A DNA stretch of 64,000 nt, from the NCBI RefSeq assembly GCF_045679555.1, contig NC_092115.1, forward strand, positions 40,929,728 to 40,993,727. Direction: 5' to 3'. This DNA is from Salvelinus alpinus (lineage: Eukaryota > Chordata > Actinopteri > Salmoniformes > Salmonidae). The number at the start of each line of letters is the position of its first letter. Positions within the stretch are counted from its first letter, which is position 1. Both the position numbers and the translations under genes were made by a program. Shown piece after piece: positions 11,614 through 23,345 of the stretch. The notes beneath the pieces are model-generated. The model searched no databases and had not been told where the DNA came from. It saw only the letters and a program-made list of their open reading frames with translations.

Positions 11614-11941
11614 ATGAGTTCACTAAGTTACTCTCCTCCTGCTAAAGAAGAGGGGGTCTGCTGGACGGAGATAGAAGCTTTCGTGAAAGAGGAGGAGGAA
11701 GAGGAGGATGTTACAGTGCAAAAACAAGTAGAGGGTGAGGATGTTACCGTGAATGAAGAAGAGAAAGACGTTTCAGTGAAAGAAGAGGAAGACAAGTTCA
11801 GAGTGAAAGAGGAGGAGGATGTTACAGTAAAAGAAGAGGGGGATGCCGTTTTTGGAGTGAAAGAGGAGGTGGGGGAGATGACTGTCACATTGAAAGAGGA
11901 GAAGGAGGAAGAAGAGGAGGTTGGAGATCTGTTTAACACCA
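11614..11941 (+). CDS. Zinc-finger unit 2, exon 1: acidic VKEE-array N-terminus
   Basis: Starts at ATG in GACCATGAGTTCACT and encodes 109 residues plus one base, ending at donor CCA|GTAAGT (intron from 11942). After MSSLSYSPPAKEEGVCWTE comes a glutamate-rich stretch with hydrophobic-Lys-x-Glu motifs at K25, K56, K65, K73, K83 and K94 (VKEE five times, LKEE once), most followed by further acidic residues. This is the SUMO consensus with an acidic extension; no KRAB, SCAN or BTB domain is seen. Phase-1 splicing joins it to the finger exon at 23674, giving about 625 residues. The product is probably a nuclear DNA-binding regulator; sumoylation and repression are inferred. Joining two exons 11.7 kb apart is a prediction resting on matching phase, strand and paralogous pairs. 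Confidence 0.8.
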
Positions 11942-12884
11942 GTAAGTACCGTCTCTGCAGTCGTTGAACCAATATGCAGTAAAGGGGTTCTACACTTTAA
12001 TGTTGTTCTGTAGGAATGGCTGAAGCTACACTGTAACGTGTAGAACATCAAGAGTGGACCATCAACAAAACGTTAACACTTGATCAAATGCATCCAATAA
12101 CAATGCCTGAAAAACTGTAGTCCTCAATATCTCCTATTAGATTAGCCCAATATGTGGTCTTAAAGGGGCAATCAGCTGTTGTTACATCTATTTTGGGACT
12201 AATACATTAATGAAATGTACCCATTGTTTCTTGTAGAAATCACTTAGAAATGCCTCATGAGCTTAGTTCAACTGTTGTACCCCATCAGAACCCAAAATAT
12301 AAGCTTTTTTTTACTCCAATGTTTGTCAGTAAATATAAACAACCCTGTATATACTCAAAACATGGTTAAAACTATAATGTTGATATCATGGATGGTTGCA
12401 ATTCTCCATCCCCATCCCTCAGCTTTTTACCGAAACAGGCAGGGAGTATGCTTTGTTATTGTTTCTACTTCTGATTGCTGCCCCCGTTACTCCTCAAGGT
12501 CCAAGGACTGTATGTTATTTTCAGAGGTAGACTGGCTCTGGCAGGTAAAATAGTCAAATATTACATCTAAATGTGAATCGATTCTCAATTGCGATACGTT
12601 TCTAGAAACATAAATTGCTGTACTTTCATATCACATCAAAATAATTCACACAATACTTTCATATCACTTCAAAATAATTTCACACAATACTTTCATATCA
12701 CATCAAAATCGGTAACCAGTCGCGACGCCCCAAAAGGTAAACATAATTCGTTTCTCGTCATTTCTCTTTCCTTCAGGCTTCTTTTTCTTCTTTGGACTTT
12801 ATATGGCAGTTGGCAACCAACTTTAAGGTGCATTACTACCATCAACTGGACTGGAGTGTGGACCTCAGTTCATCTTTAAATCAC

Positions 12885-13600
12885 CCACGTGGGTATATAC
12901 CAAGACAGTCGTGAAGAGGGCACAACAAAACCTTTTCCCCCTCAGGAGTCTGAAAAGATTTGTCATGGGTCCCCAGATCCTCAAAAGGTAATACAGCTGC
13001 ACCATGGAGAGCATCCTGACCGGTTACATCACCACCTGGTTTGGCAATTATTCGGCATCTGACCGTATGGCACTACAGAGGGTAGTGCGAACGGCCCAGT
13101 ACATCACTGTGGCCAAGCTTCCTGCCATCCAGGACATATATAATAGGCGTGTCAGAGGAAAGCCCACAAAATTGTCAGAGACTCCAGTCACCCAAGTCAT
13201 AGACTGTTTTTTCTGCTACCGCACTGCAAGTAGTACCGGAGCGCCAAGTCTAGGACCAAAAGCCTCGTCAACAGCTTCTACCCCCAAGCCATAAGACTGC
13301 TGAACAATTCATAAAATCGCCACCGGACAATTTACATTGACCCCCCCACCCCCTCCCTTTTGTGCACTGCTGCTACTCGCTGGTTGTTTGTTACCTATGC
13401 ATAGTCACTACGTGTACAGATTACCCCAACTAGCCTGTACCCCCGCACACTGACTCGGTACCGGTGCCCCCTGTGTATATTACTTTTTATTATAACTTTT
13501 TATTTTAGTCTACTTGGTAAATATTTTCTTCTTCTTGAACTGCACTGTTGGTTAAGGGCTTGTAAGTAAAGCATTTCAAGGTAAAGTCGAAGTTGGTGTC
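12885..13600 (+). mobile_element. Non-LTR retrotransposon 3' end (Rex1/CR1-like)
   Basis: The + strand encodes the end of a reverse-transcriptase polyprotein: MESILTGYITTWFGN, ALQRVVRTAQYI, LPAIQDIYNRR and PKASSTASTPKP, with frameshifts between segments, then a 3' UTR with CTGCTGCTACTCGCTGG and CACTGACTCGGTACCGG. The catalytic palm is absent (5' truncation). Sits in the intron of unit 2. Confidence 0.75.
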
Positions 13601-13609
13601 TTGACGGAT

Positions 13610-14720
13610 TTGTAAAAAACACTATATATATATTTGTTTTAATGTTGCTGACACCCCTCCCCAGAGGTGTCTCATTATTGGGATTCATTGCTGATTCCTA
13701 CCTGTAGCTCACTATGAGGTGTCTAGTGATACAGGTTAAGGGCCCTGTTGGAGATTGGTGGTTGGTGGCGGAGTCGAGGGAACAAGCAGGGTTGGACACG
13801 GCCATGTTATTACCCCACACACAGTCTCTGTGGTTCATATGAACCCCGTTCCTGGGAATTAGATTTGATTACAAATCGCCCCTGTCTGTTACCACAGAAG
13901 GCTTCCATCTGTCCCATTCCCAGCTAGGTTACGAGGCACTTTTTTGCCAGTACCTATGACTGGTTGATAGGGTAAACCTCCATGCTTATTATAGAAAAAG
14001 TAATTAGGGGAAAACTATTTAGTAAACTGAAATAAAACAACAAACTTGTTTGAAAAATGAAAACTATTCCAAAACTATCTTTGACTCCAAAATTAAAATA
14101 GCATACAAAAATAACCAGCATGAATTATGTTCAGTTTGAATAATTTATATCTTAACTTTGGGCAAAAATAGAATTGGGTTTTAAATATTTTTTATGTGGT
14201 TTTAAAGCTTCTGAACCTGGTGGCTGGTAAAGGCTGCAATGGGATGGCAATGTTTCAAATAGACCTAGCTTGTGTATCACTCACTTGCTATCACCAGAAA
14301 TACTTTAAGAAATTATGATATTGGAAACTCCTTTCGATTCGTATTAACAGCTTAAGGAAAAGAACATTGGCATGAATTACCCTCTGTGAACGAGAAGAAC
14401 AACATTACAAATATTTTCAAAGATGTGAGATAATTAACTTGTTCTCTGTAATATCGTATGGCTTTGCAATCATGATATTACGTACGTAGGAAAATAGGCA
14501 TGTTTCTCGACTCATACCCTGACTTTAAGAAGGGATTTTCGTGAGAATTTGCTTAGGAACTGCTTGTCACAGCATGACAATGTGAACTCGATTGGTCGAC
14601 AGTCTCTTGGACGGGCGTTATATACGCTTTTACATTTTCTGGAATAGTTTTTCTTTGAAAACGTTTTTGTTTACTTGGCTGCACTGTATTGTTCATCTCT
14701 GAAACTCACTGAGATAATTC
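13610..14720. other. Intronic sequence without recognised feature
   Basis: Mostly AT-rich single-copy-looking sequence; no convincing open frame, splice-flanked exon or repeat family was recognised on either strand. Confidence 0.4.
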
Positions 14721-14724
14721 CTTT

Positions 14725-14799
14725 GATACAGCAGTAGCAATACAGGGATATAACATCTACAGAAAAGACAGGAAAGGTTATGGGGGAGGTGTTGCTGTA
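14725..14799 (+). mobile_element. Fragment of a LINE endonuclease domain
   Basis: Reads GYNIYRKDRKGYGGGVAVY without a stop. The RxDR...GGGV pattern is typical of the apurinic endonuclease domain of non-LTR retrotransposons. It ends at the TA where the Tc1 element at 14802 begins and does not resume after it. Confidence 0.6.
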
Positions 14800-14801
14800 T
14801 A

Positions 14802-16120
14802 CAGTGCATTCTGAAACTATTCAGACCCCTTGACTTTTTCCACATTTTGTTACATTAAAGCCTTACTCTAAAATTGATTATTTTTTTCCCCCTTTCATTT
14901 TGCTAATTTATTTGGCACACCTGCATTAGGGGAGTTTCTCCCATCCTTCTCTGCAGGTCCTCTCTAGCTCTGTCAAGTTGGATGGGGAACATCACCGCAC
15001 ACCTATTTCAGGTCTCTCCAGAGATGTTAGATCGGGCTCAAGCCCGGGCTCTGGCTATGTCACTCAAGGACATTGAGACTTATCCCGAAGCCACTCCTGC
15101 GTTGTCTTGGCTGTGTGCTTAGGGTCGTTGTCCTGTTGGACGGTGAACCTTTGCCCCCAGTCTGAGGTCCTGAGTGCTCTGGAGCAGGTCTTTCATCAAG
15201 GATCTCTCTGCACTTTGCTCTGTTAATATTTCCCTCGATCCTGACTAGTCTCCCAGTCCCTGCTGCTGAAAAACATCCCCACTGCATGATGCTTCCACCA
15301 CCATGCTTCACCGTAGAGATGGTGCCAGTTTTCCTCCAGACGTGACGCTTGGCATTCAGGCCGAAGAGTTCTATCTTTGTTTCATCAAGCCAGTTTGCCT
15401 TTTGTCAAACTCCAAGCAGGCTGTCATGTGCCTTTTACTGAGGAGTGGTTTCCGTCTGGCCACTCTACTATAAAGGTCTGATTGGTGGAGTGCTGCAGAG
15501 ATGGTTGTCCTTCTGGAAGGTTCTGGAGCTCTGTCAGAGTGACCATCAGGTTTTTGTTCACCTCCCTGACCGAGGCCCTTCTCCCCCAATCGCTCAGTTT
15601 GGCCGGGTGACCAGCTCTAGGAAGAGTATTACATTTAAGAATGATGGAGGCCACTGTGTTCTTGGGGACATTCAATGCTGCAGCATTTTTTTTGTTGGTA
15701 CCCTTCTACAGATCTGTGCCTCGACACAATCCTGTCTTGGAGCTATACAGACAATTCCTTCGACCTCATTGCTTGGTTTTTTCTCTGACATGCACTGTCA
15801 ACTCTGGGACCTTATATATACAGGTGTGTGCCTTCCAAATCATGTCCAATCAATTGAATTTACCACAAGTGGACTCCGAACAAGTTGTAGATGCATCTCA
15901 AGGATGATTAATGGAAACAGGATGCACCTGAAAGCAATTTCGAGTCTCATAGCAAAGGGTCTGAATACTTATGTAAATACGTTATTTCTGTTTTTTACCT
16001 GTTTTCACTTTTTCATTATTGTGTGTAGAATCCTCATTAATCTATTTGTTTAAATCCATTTAAAAATAAAGCTGTAACGTAACAAAATGTGGAGGGGGTC
16101 TGAACTTCCTGAATGAACTG
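14802..16120 (-). mobile_element. Tc1-like transposon, near full length, inactive
   Basis: Both ends are recognisable: CAGTGCATTCTGAAACTATT at 14802 and the inverted counterpart ending at about 16120. The transposase is on the minus strand: N-terminal part at about 15424-15675 (NVPKNTVASIILK, GRRASVREVNKN) and a catalytic-core part at 15060-15311 (MKHGGGSIMQWGCFSAAGTG). Several frameshifts and an internal loss remove the reading frame, so it cannot be autonomous. Inserted at TA within the LINE fragment ending at 14799. Confidence 0.85.
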
Positions 16121-16154
16121 TTTTATTTCATTTTAAAAACATTACCTTTATTTA

Positions 16155-16268
16155 ACTCCCAATTACGTCCGGTTGTGACACAGCCTGGACTCGAACCAGG
16201 GTGTCTGGTAGTGACACCTTAAGCACTGAGATGCAGTGTCTTAGTCCGCTGCACCACTCAGGAGCCCC
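16155..16268 (-). mobile_element. tRNA-derived SINE head (HpaI-like)
   Basis: Minus strand reads GGGGCTCCTGAGTGGTGCAG, CGGACTAAGACACTGCATCT and CCTGGTTCGAGTCCAGG, an A box/B box pair. Second copy of the family at 6139-6262. No long 3' tail is left. Confidence 0.75.
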
Positions 16269-16289
16269 ATAATCATGTTCTAGTGCTGT

Positions 16290-17569
16290 CCCCACCTAAA
16301 ATAAATCTTGGTCAACCAAGAGTCGTCTGTTCTTTCTACCAATCGATTGGTTGAAATGTTATGTGTATTTTTCCATATATAGACACAACCCATGTGTTTT
16401 AATAAAATCAACTATATGTACTGAACTGGTCTGATGCTTTAAGCACGCTGTTTGATCAAATAATTAAGACACACAAATGACTCGGGGGAGCCAGAGATCA
16501 AGATAACCTAACCAGAAGGAGAAAAATGATGCCGTTATGCTCCTGAAGTTTCCGGTAATGGACTACACCAGCGGTCGGCAACCTTTTCCATTTGGAGTGC
16601 CAAGTTATCTTACCATTTCTACCAATCTGCGTGCCAGTTAGGATTTTCATATGCACAATTTCGTGGAACAGTTTAATTTAATTTATAATAGTATCTCAAA
16701 ATCATTGTCTGTGATTAATCTACATTCTATCTAAATCTAAAAGAAAATTATACAAATCTAAAAGTAACTTCTGTTGCCATTGCCAACTATGTAAAAATAG
16801 CCTACATAAAGCCAACAAATAAAAACATTGCAGCCTGCAGGTAGAAAATATCCTATAAATCACATTTGCTGCACATGGCCTGTCTACAACGAACTTGAAA
16901 CATTGTATCAACTATCAACTGGGTCGGCCCAAAACTCGAGATAGCAAGCTTGCAATATTGTATAAAATATTCTGGGCCCTCAGTTTCCCGGCCAGTGAGT
17001 TCGGGACAGACACAGCTGTTGGCTATTTGTGCAAAGGATAAGAAGTAATTAGGTTTTTTATGACATTTCCACTGGATCAGAACATTAAATTTTTCCTTTT
17101 TATGCCGAGGGGTTATCGAAAGGGGGAGAGCTGGAAATATTTTATGAAAATACTTTGAGGAACTATTGTCATTCGCAATTATTTTGATTAGACTTTGTTT
17201 ACTTGCTGTTTGAGGTGAAGAAAAAATTACTTTGAGAAGCTCCGCAACTCATTAGTGGTGGTGCGTTAAGACAATCAGAAATACTATCAGACATCCCCAA
17301 ATGGGCACATTCATAGGCCTACATTTGCGCGCAGAACAGGTAGACTAATCCTACTTCTATATGCGTAATCAGGTGTGCGTCCTTACTCAACATTGACAGG
17401 AGTGTTTCAAACAAAAGACAATTAATAAATTGACAAAACTGACGCATCTTGCGGGGTCAGGTCTGGGTGGTCTGCAATGGGCCGTTTCATTTAGTATCCG
17501 TTTGGGTCGGCATGGGGAATGATTGTATTTTCCCATAGTATGTGGTACCGAAGTTGACCGACTGAAAGG
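16290..17569. mobile_element. Fragments of hAT-like non-autonomous elements
   Basis: 16290-16400 (TTGGTCAACCAAGAGTCGTC, CCAATCGATTGGTTGAAATG) recurs inverted at about 43005-43090. 16567 onward begins AGCGGTCGGCAACCTTTTCC, resembling vertebrate hAT elements with a GGTCGGCAACC terminus. The right boundary is unclear and 17000-17569 shows nothing I can name. Confidence 0.4.
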
Positions 17570-17573
17570 GAAC

Positions 17574-17801
17574 GTAACTACTTGACTATAATTGCTCTTC
17601 CCTGAAGGAGGGAAACAAGGTACAACACCTGTTTGTCCCCGCCCCTTTCCTGGGTCGGTGAAGAGCGGTATTAAATTGAAGGAATAAATCCGAGCTTCAC
17701 GCTCATCACCTGTGGAAGGTAGGGCTTCCAGTGAGGCACGGATTTAGTAGTAAGTTGTACCTAGTTTCCCTCCTTCAGGGAACAGTAGTTATAGTCATAA
17801 C
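17574..17801. mobile_element. MITE with inverted termini
   Basis: Left end GTAACTACTTGACTATAATT...TTCCCTGAAGGAGGGAAAC and right end GTTTCCCTCCTTCAGGGAAC...AGTTATAGTCATAAC are inverted repeats of about 45 bp. A second terminus copy follows at 17818-17868. Matching termini lie inverted at 40933-41048 in the unit 3 intron, so they predate the unit 2/unit 3 duplication. Confidence 0.7.
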
Positions 17802-18524
17802 ATGTGGATTTAATAGTATGTTGTACCTAGTTTCCCTCTTTCAGTGAGCAGTAGTTATAGTCATAACGTTAAGCTTGTCATATGATGAACTTCAACTTAA
17901 ATACTGGATCTTGCTGTCGGACAGTTTTTTGTATTCTGAAATGCACTCGAACTATGTATCATTTAGTGTCTCCTTATGTTACGCTGGGAAAACAGTTTTC
18001 ATGGGCACAGAAATACTAAATAATTTCAGTCTGCAAAATCCAATGGTTCTAACCGAGAGTCACCTTAATTTTATTGACAACACCCAAATGGATACTCTCA
18101 TTTACGTGGTTCTTCAATAATTACACATAATACTTAATACTGTATCTGTTTTGTTAGTCACATGTTCAACTATCATCAGCTGATCCAGGAAATAATTTTC
18201 TGAATGCCAGTCAAATGACAAACATCACGACATGCAACAACAACCAAAGTGCTTCTTCATTCATTACTCTGGTAAAGACAGTTATGCTGTGCTCCATGTT
18301 GGATCCAACATCACTAACAAATTGATGTTTATAGTGTGTTATTGTCTGCTTGATTTACTGTAGGGTCTCGTTAGTCTGTTTGGACACAGAGATACTTAGC
18401 TCATATTGTGTAGAGAACTGTTCCTTGATGGATAGGCTGTTGTACAACACACAGAGCTATTTTCCTTTATTCAGGACATTTAGAATGACAACCCATTACA
18501 GAGTAGCCTAGTGGGATTATTCAC
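17802..18524 (+). repeat. Intron block shared by units 2, 3 and 4
   Basis: Colinear with 40270-40930 (inverted) and 56230-56830, ending in the common segment GAGTAGCCTAGTGGGATTATTCA. An 81-codon open frame at 17875-18120 is interrupted by stops in both paralogues, so it is not a gene. The block is cut at 18524 by an LTR element. Confidence 0.75.
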
Positions 18525-18820
18525 TGTCACGAGAATTATGTTTTCATAATTCATAAACCCAATTCAATGAACTACTCAGCCTGAAACCCAGGATTTGTAG
18601 GAAACTGGTTGAAATGAATCAGACGGAGGCCCAGCTACAATAGTCAGAAAATGTATTTACGAGAGCGCGCTTCTCTATTGTACAAAACAATTCATTTTAT
18701 ACTGGCTTCTCACGCACACACATTCACACAAACATACGCACACACATTCACACTAACACAACCATACGCACACCCTTTCTCACCAATCTTAGCACACAAT
18801 GTCCTGCTACCCAACCGACA
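18525..18820 (-). repeat. 3' LTR of the gag-remnant retroelement
   Basis: Shares TGTCACGAGAATTATG..., CAGACGGAGGCCCAGCTACA, GAGAGCGCGC and an ACACACATTCACAC-rich stretch with the right-hand repeat. Ends near CCGACA, giving a TGTC...GACA terminal inversion; the exact inner boundary is uncertain by about 25 bp. Confidence 0.75.
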
Positions 18821-20045
18821 AAGATTAGGGGATTCCGTGAGACCTACTCCCCCTCCTCCCTCAAGATAGGGAGACTGGGAAGTACTCAGTGGCCCCAGCC
18901 AAGGTCGGCACTGAATCTTGCTCAGATCCCAGGTTCCCAGAACATTCCCTTATCAAAAGAACTCACGTGTTTAATTAAAACTCAGAAAATAAAACTTCTA
19001 ATATTCCATGTGTGTACTTAAGATATCGTGTCTCTAGGAAAATGGAAATCTCCTCAAACCCAAAGGTTAAAAACAAACCAAACATTTCCAGAAAACCCAT
19101 TATACTCCCTCCAATCATAAGTTTCCCCAAATTTAACATACGACTTGACTAGTTTGGCCCAAGCTTGCTTTGCAACATTAAAACCCATTTAGTCTGTCTG
19201 CAAACAGTCTCTCAAAGTGCTTGATAGGAATACCCTGCCATTAGACACACACAACTATGATTAATGTGCACTGTCCCTTTAAAATAAAATTAACCCAACC
19301 TGCAATCCCCTTTACCGACCTGACATGGTTCCACGTAATGGAAACAGATTATAATGTTAGAATACTTGAACTTTCTGTTCCAATTCACTAGTGTTACCTA
19401 AACAATCAAACCAAAAATCAATAACCAGAAACTATCACAAAACTTTTACGATTAAACTATTCAGACCTGAATCTCTTACAGCCAAATATAGCCCAGTGAG
19501 TGCGACTAACTGTTCTCTTCTTACCAGTGGACAAGAATATAACCTCTCCTCATTAACTTCCTGCCTTACCGCTATCGTACGATTAAAACCAAACTTTACA
19601 CTTTACAACTGTCCCTTCTTTCGGCTTCACCTTTATGAATTGTTCCAGCCTTAAAAGTAACATGTAAATTGCCAAAATTTATAACCTACATCCGTCAATC
19701 CATAAGAATAGAAACACATTTCGATGGGCACAACTCTATCGTAATTATCTCGCCGTTATTATTTAGAATTAATTTGATTTAGGTAACTGTCTCTTCTAAG
19801 ATTCAGCATTTTAAATACGACTCCATCCTCAATACGTTATTCCAGCGGACCATTCAGGCAAAACAACGTATTCCATCGGAATCGCCCCGCTATTATTTAG
19901 AATGGATGAGTCTTTCAATTTAACCTAAACAAGCTATTAAAACGTTCAGTTTATATCCTAATCAAACACTAACTAACCGTATCTCTCCCAGCAAAACATA
20001 TCAGTATTTGAATTACAATCAGAATGAATTTTAGTCTATTGGTGC

Positions 20046-20118
20046 CTAGGCTGAGATACGAACCCGAGTCTCCTGCGTGGTAGGCAAGAATTTTACCAAT
20101 TTTACCGCTGGAGCACCA
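20046..20118 (-). tRNA. tRNA-Gly-like sequence inside the LTR element (probably a pseudogene)
   Basis: Minus strand: GGTGCTCCAGCGGTAAAATT, GGTAAAATTCTTGCCTACCA, CGCAGGAGACTCGGGTTCGT, ATCTCAGCCTAGGCACC. The anticodon arm (TTGCCTACCACGCAGGAG, anticodon ACC) and TTCG T-loop resemble eukaryotic tRNA-Gly. The acceptor ends pair (GGTGC/GCACC). Against a functional gene: a tandem GGTAAAATT duplication in the D-arm, a mismatched T-stem and a B box deviating from GGTTCGANTCC. Confidence 0.55.
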
Positions 20119-20349
20119 TCACTATTGGAATGACGGAGCTTCCCCCCAAACAACCCTATTATTATAATTGTCTGTAGTCGCAAACTCCGACACGCACTAC
20201 CGAGACCATTCCTAGAAAATAGCCCTAATTTAAAGGTCCAAGCGTTTCCCCAGCGAGGATTCTCATTAATCTCGCTCTCCTTGTCTCTGCCTCTCTCTTT
20301 CTCTCCCGATTGTCACGCCTGTCCTTCCCCTTAGTTGAATTACAATTTC

Positions 20350-21536
20350 GGTGGTTGTGTCCTACCTGGTCGCAATGTTTACAGGGAGCCTTACACTCCC
20401 AGGCGAAATGTCCTGTCTCATTGCAATTGAAACATCGCTTCTCAGCCGTCTCTGTGATCGCGTTTCTCTGTTTTTCCCCTTCTGTTTAAAATCTTTCCTG
20501 CTCTTTCTCCAAGAGCAGCGATGAAATATTCCGTTCCTGTCTGATCTTCCTTACTTCTCGTTTCCTTGAAGCCTCCTTTATGCTTATCTACAGTTACTCC
20601 GATAGTGACCATTAGGTACTGATCTCCTTTCTTTTCTATTCCTCCTCTGAGTCTGGCTGTAGGCGCCTGACCTTTTTCTCTCTGCTCTTGCCTTTGACCC
20701 TCTCTCCTATCCTTTCTGTTCTTTCTACAGTCTCGGTGATTGTGGCCCACCTTATCGCAGTGCATGCATGGTTCCTCACACTCCTTAGCCAAATGTCCTG
20801 ACTTGCTACAGTTGTAACATTTTCTGTTCTCGGGTTCTATCCATTTTTTCCCTTCCCCTTAAGGCCTCCTCCTTTCTTTTGACTGTCTCTATCCACTTTT
20901 CTCAATAAGTTTGCTAAATCCTGTCCTGCGTCCCCAGCACGTGGGTTGGGCAAGGCAATTAGAGGATACTGACTAGCCTCCCTTTCATCTTCGTCTTCCA
21001 GCCACTCTGCTACTCCTCTCCTCCCTGGGTTCTGGTTATGCGACTTCAGCCTTCTGGCTGGTAAAGCCCTGTCTCTACCTCTTTCCCCTACATCCTGTCG
21101 CTTGTTCAGCCTACGTCCTCGTTCGGTTAAACCTTTCATGACTTTCCCTATGGTAGCTAGCCCTATCCTCATCCGACTCTACCCCTCCCTCTGCATCATC
21201 AGGATTCTCTCTCCGCGCCTGGTCTAACCGGGTGGGACATAATTTAGGCTTATGAGGGACCTTCAGAGGAGCCGTGGGAGTTATTGCTCTCTGTTGCTGG
21301 CAACTTACATCTTCCTTCTTTTTCTTTTCTCCCTCAGCTCTCTTCCTCGCCTCGGCTAACCATACCCTCGCTGTGTCTAGCCCATCTGCCCGTTGTTTAT
21401 CTGCCTTGTCTCCACAAACCCTATTTATTTGTATAATCATTGATTCCAGTTTTTCTATATTTAAACGTCCGTCAAATCCATACTTTTTCCTCCATTTCGG
21501 GACAAAATAGGTGTTCCTCTTATCTTTTCCTTGCAT
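20350..21536 (-). pseudogene. Retroelement gag remnant with four CCHC knuckles
   Basis: Minus-strand fragments in different frames. An N-terminal basic/acidic segment at 21111-21536 contains YFVPKWRKKYGF. Two CCHC pairs follow: CYNCSKSGHLAKEC with CMHCDKVGHNHRDC (about 20750-20850), and CFNCNETGHFAWEC with CKHCDQVGHNHRNC (about 20350-20447). CX2CX4HX4C knuckles mark nucleocapsid proteins; the near-identical pairs indicate internal duplication. Frameshifts lie between 21111 and 21172, about 20840, and at about 20450. No catalytic domain follows. Confidence 0.7.
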
Positions 21537-22659
21537 ATATATTACTCATCTCCCGTTAATTCCGGGACCTCCTTTGAGGATTTACTACCCATGTTTAATA
21601 AAACCTTGTAGTTACTATGATACTTCTCACAATCTATGTGTATGTATTTCTATGATCTATGTATGTGCTCATTTTACCGTTATCCAATCACTATAGTTGT
21701 TATCACAATCTATGTGTGTGGCTCTTTAATTCTGATCAAATTACTCCTATGTGTGTCTCACTATTGGTGTGTATGTTGCTATCTCTTAACCTATGTGTGC
21801 TTTTCCTTTCTTGAAACGTTATCTATAGTGGTGTAGATCGGACATTAGGTCTCATTGTTTACAACCTATAAGCTATTTTCCAGGGGTCATAAATCCCTAG
21901 CCAGCAGCCTATTTTTCGGTTGTTGCTTGTTCCTTTGACGTCAATATCTCGTATCTCACTCCGCTATATTAGGTTTCCCTTCTTTCTCAATTTTTTGGAC
22001 TTTATTTCAGTATTGTCTTTTGAATCGGATCTATGGCTAATTCACTTTTGTTAATTGACCATTTAAAGTTATTTGTTCGCATAGAATTACCGTCCTATCT
22101 CACAAACCTTAGCAATATCCTCACACTTTAGGATTTTATTTAGGTATGTCTTTTGAATTGGATCTATGGGTAATTTACCACATGTTAATTAACCATTTAA
22201 GTTATCCTATTTGCACAAACTCCCCGTCCTATCTCACAGCACCTATTTATATCCCTTGCTAATAACTTCTCGGCCATTTCTCAAATAACCTTTCGGTCAT
22301 TCCTCACAGACCTCAATTATTAAGCTATTTTTATTTATGGTAGTGCACATGTACCTCAGGTCATTGTGGACCTGCTCCTCTCTCAATCGATTCCTTGCTA
22401 ATACATAAAGTAAAAGTCTCCTATCCCCCAAATTCGTGAATAAAGATTACTGACCTTGTATTGAAGACTGGGAAAAGCAATGTAGGTTGGATCTCGTCAC
22501 CACCTCTGTCGTGTACCAGTTCACCACTGGCTTGAAATAAACCCTAAATTCAGAGGTCAGGTCTTTGTCTTACGGATCCTGGATCCGCCCGTGCACGGTT
22601 TTCAGCAGTTCCTTGGGACGACAGAGGCAGGTATTGAAATCCGTCTCGAAGGACCAAAT

Positions 22660-22939
22660 TGTCACGAGAATTATGTTCTCAATGTTCATAAACCCAATTC
22701 AATGAACTACTCAGCCTGAAACCCAGGATTGGTAGGAAACTGGTTGAAATGAATCAGACGGAGGCCCAGCTACAATAGTTAGAAAATGTATTTACGAGAG
22801 CGCGCTGCTCTATTGTACAAAACAATTCATTTTATACTGGCTTCTCACGCACACACATTCACACATTCACACTAACACAACCATACACACACACTTTCTC
22901 ACCAGTCTTAGCACACAATGTCCTGCTACCCAGCCGACA
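22660..22939 (-). repeat. 5' LTR of the gag-remnant retroelement
   Basis: Direct repeat of 18525-18820 with several substitutions and a shorter ACACATTC tract, so the insertion is not recent. Followed directly by zinc-finger intron sequence (GAGTAGCACTCCTGATCTTG) that also occurs inverted near 39665-39690. Confidence 0.75.
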
Positions 22940-23026
22940 AAGAGTAGCACTCCTGATCTTGCGCTTCAGAATACATTGTGAAAAACTAAAATCTTCGCTC
23001 ACCATTTTTGCTCCAAGCAGATATAC

Positions 23027-23345
23027 TACATCCGTAACTAGTGGTTTCCTCATTAGCAGGGAGGAGTTTCTACAACTAGATATACTACATCCATAACTAG
23101 CGGTTTCCTCATTACCACATATACTACATCCATAACTAGCAGTTTCCTCATTACCAGATATACTACATCCATAACTAGTGGTTTCCTCATTAGCAGGGAG
23201 GAGTTTCTACAACTAGATATACTACATCCATAACTAGTGGTTTCCTCATTACCAGATATACTACATCCATAACTAGTGGTTTCCTCATTACCAGATATAC
23301 TACATCCATAACTAGCGGTTTCCTCATTAGCAGGGAGGAGTTTCA
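23027..23345. repeat. 39-bp tandem repeats in the unit 2 intron
   Basis: About eight copies of a 39-bp unit (AGATATACTACATCCATAAC, TAGTGGTTTCCTCATTACC), some with an extra AGCAGGGAGGAGTTTCTACAAC segment. The same unit forms a six-copy array at 57705-57945 and occurs once, inverted, near 39560 in unit 3. 39 bp is 13 codons, so a repeating minus-strand frame results; I treat it as noncoding. Confidence 0.85.

Larger units (their letters stand above)
18525..22939 (-). mobile_element. LTR retroelement with gag remnant, no pol
   Basis: Two direct repeats of about 290 bp bracket about 3.8 kb. By orientation the right one is the 5' LTR. Just inside it a primer-binding-site candidate TGGTCCTTCGAGACGG runs 22656 to 22641 on the minus strand, three bases from the LTR. 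A purine-rich tract (minus GAGGGAGGAGGGGGAGT, about 18845-18861) lies near the 3' LTR. Gag-type sequence is at 20350-21536; no protease, reverse transcriptase or integrase was found. The flanks show no target duplication: left ends at GGGATTATTCA, right resumes at GAGTAGCACTCC, and about 600 bp of intron present in unit 3 is missing between them. Confidence 0.75.

Noticed and set aside
17875-18120. 81-codon open frame in the unit 2 intron
   Set aside because: The two paralogous blocks have in-frame stops and indels, so no selection on the frame.
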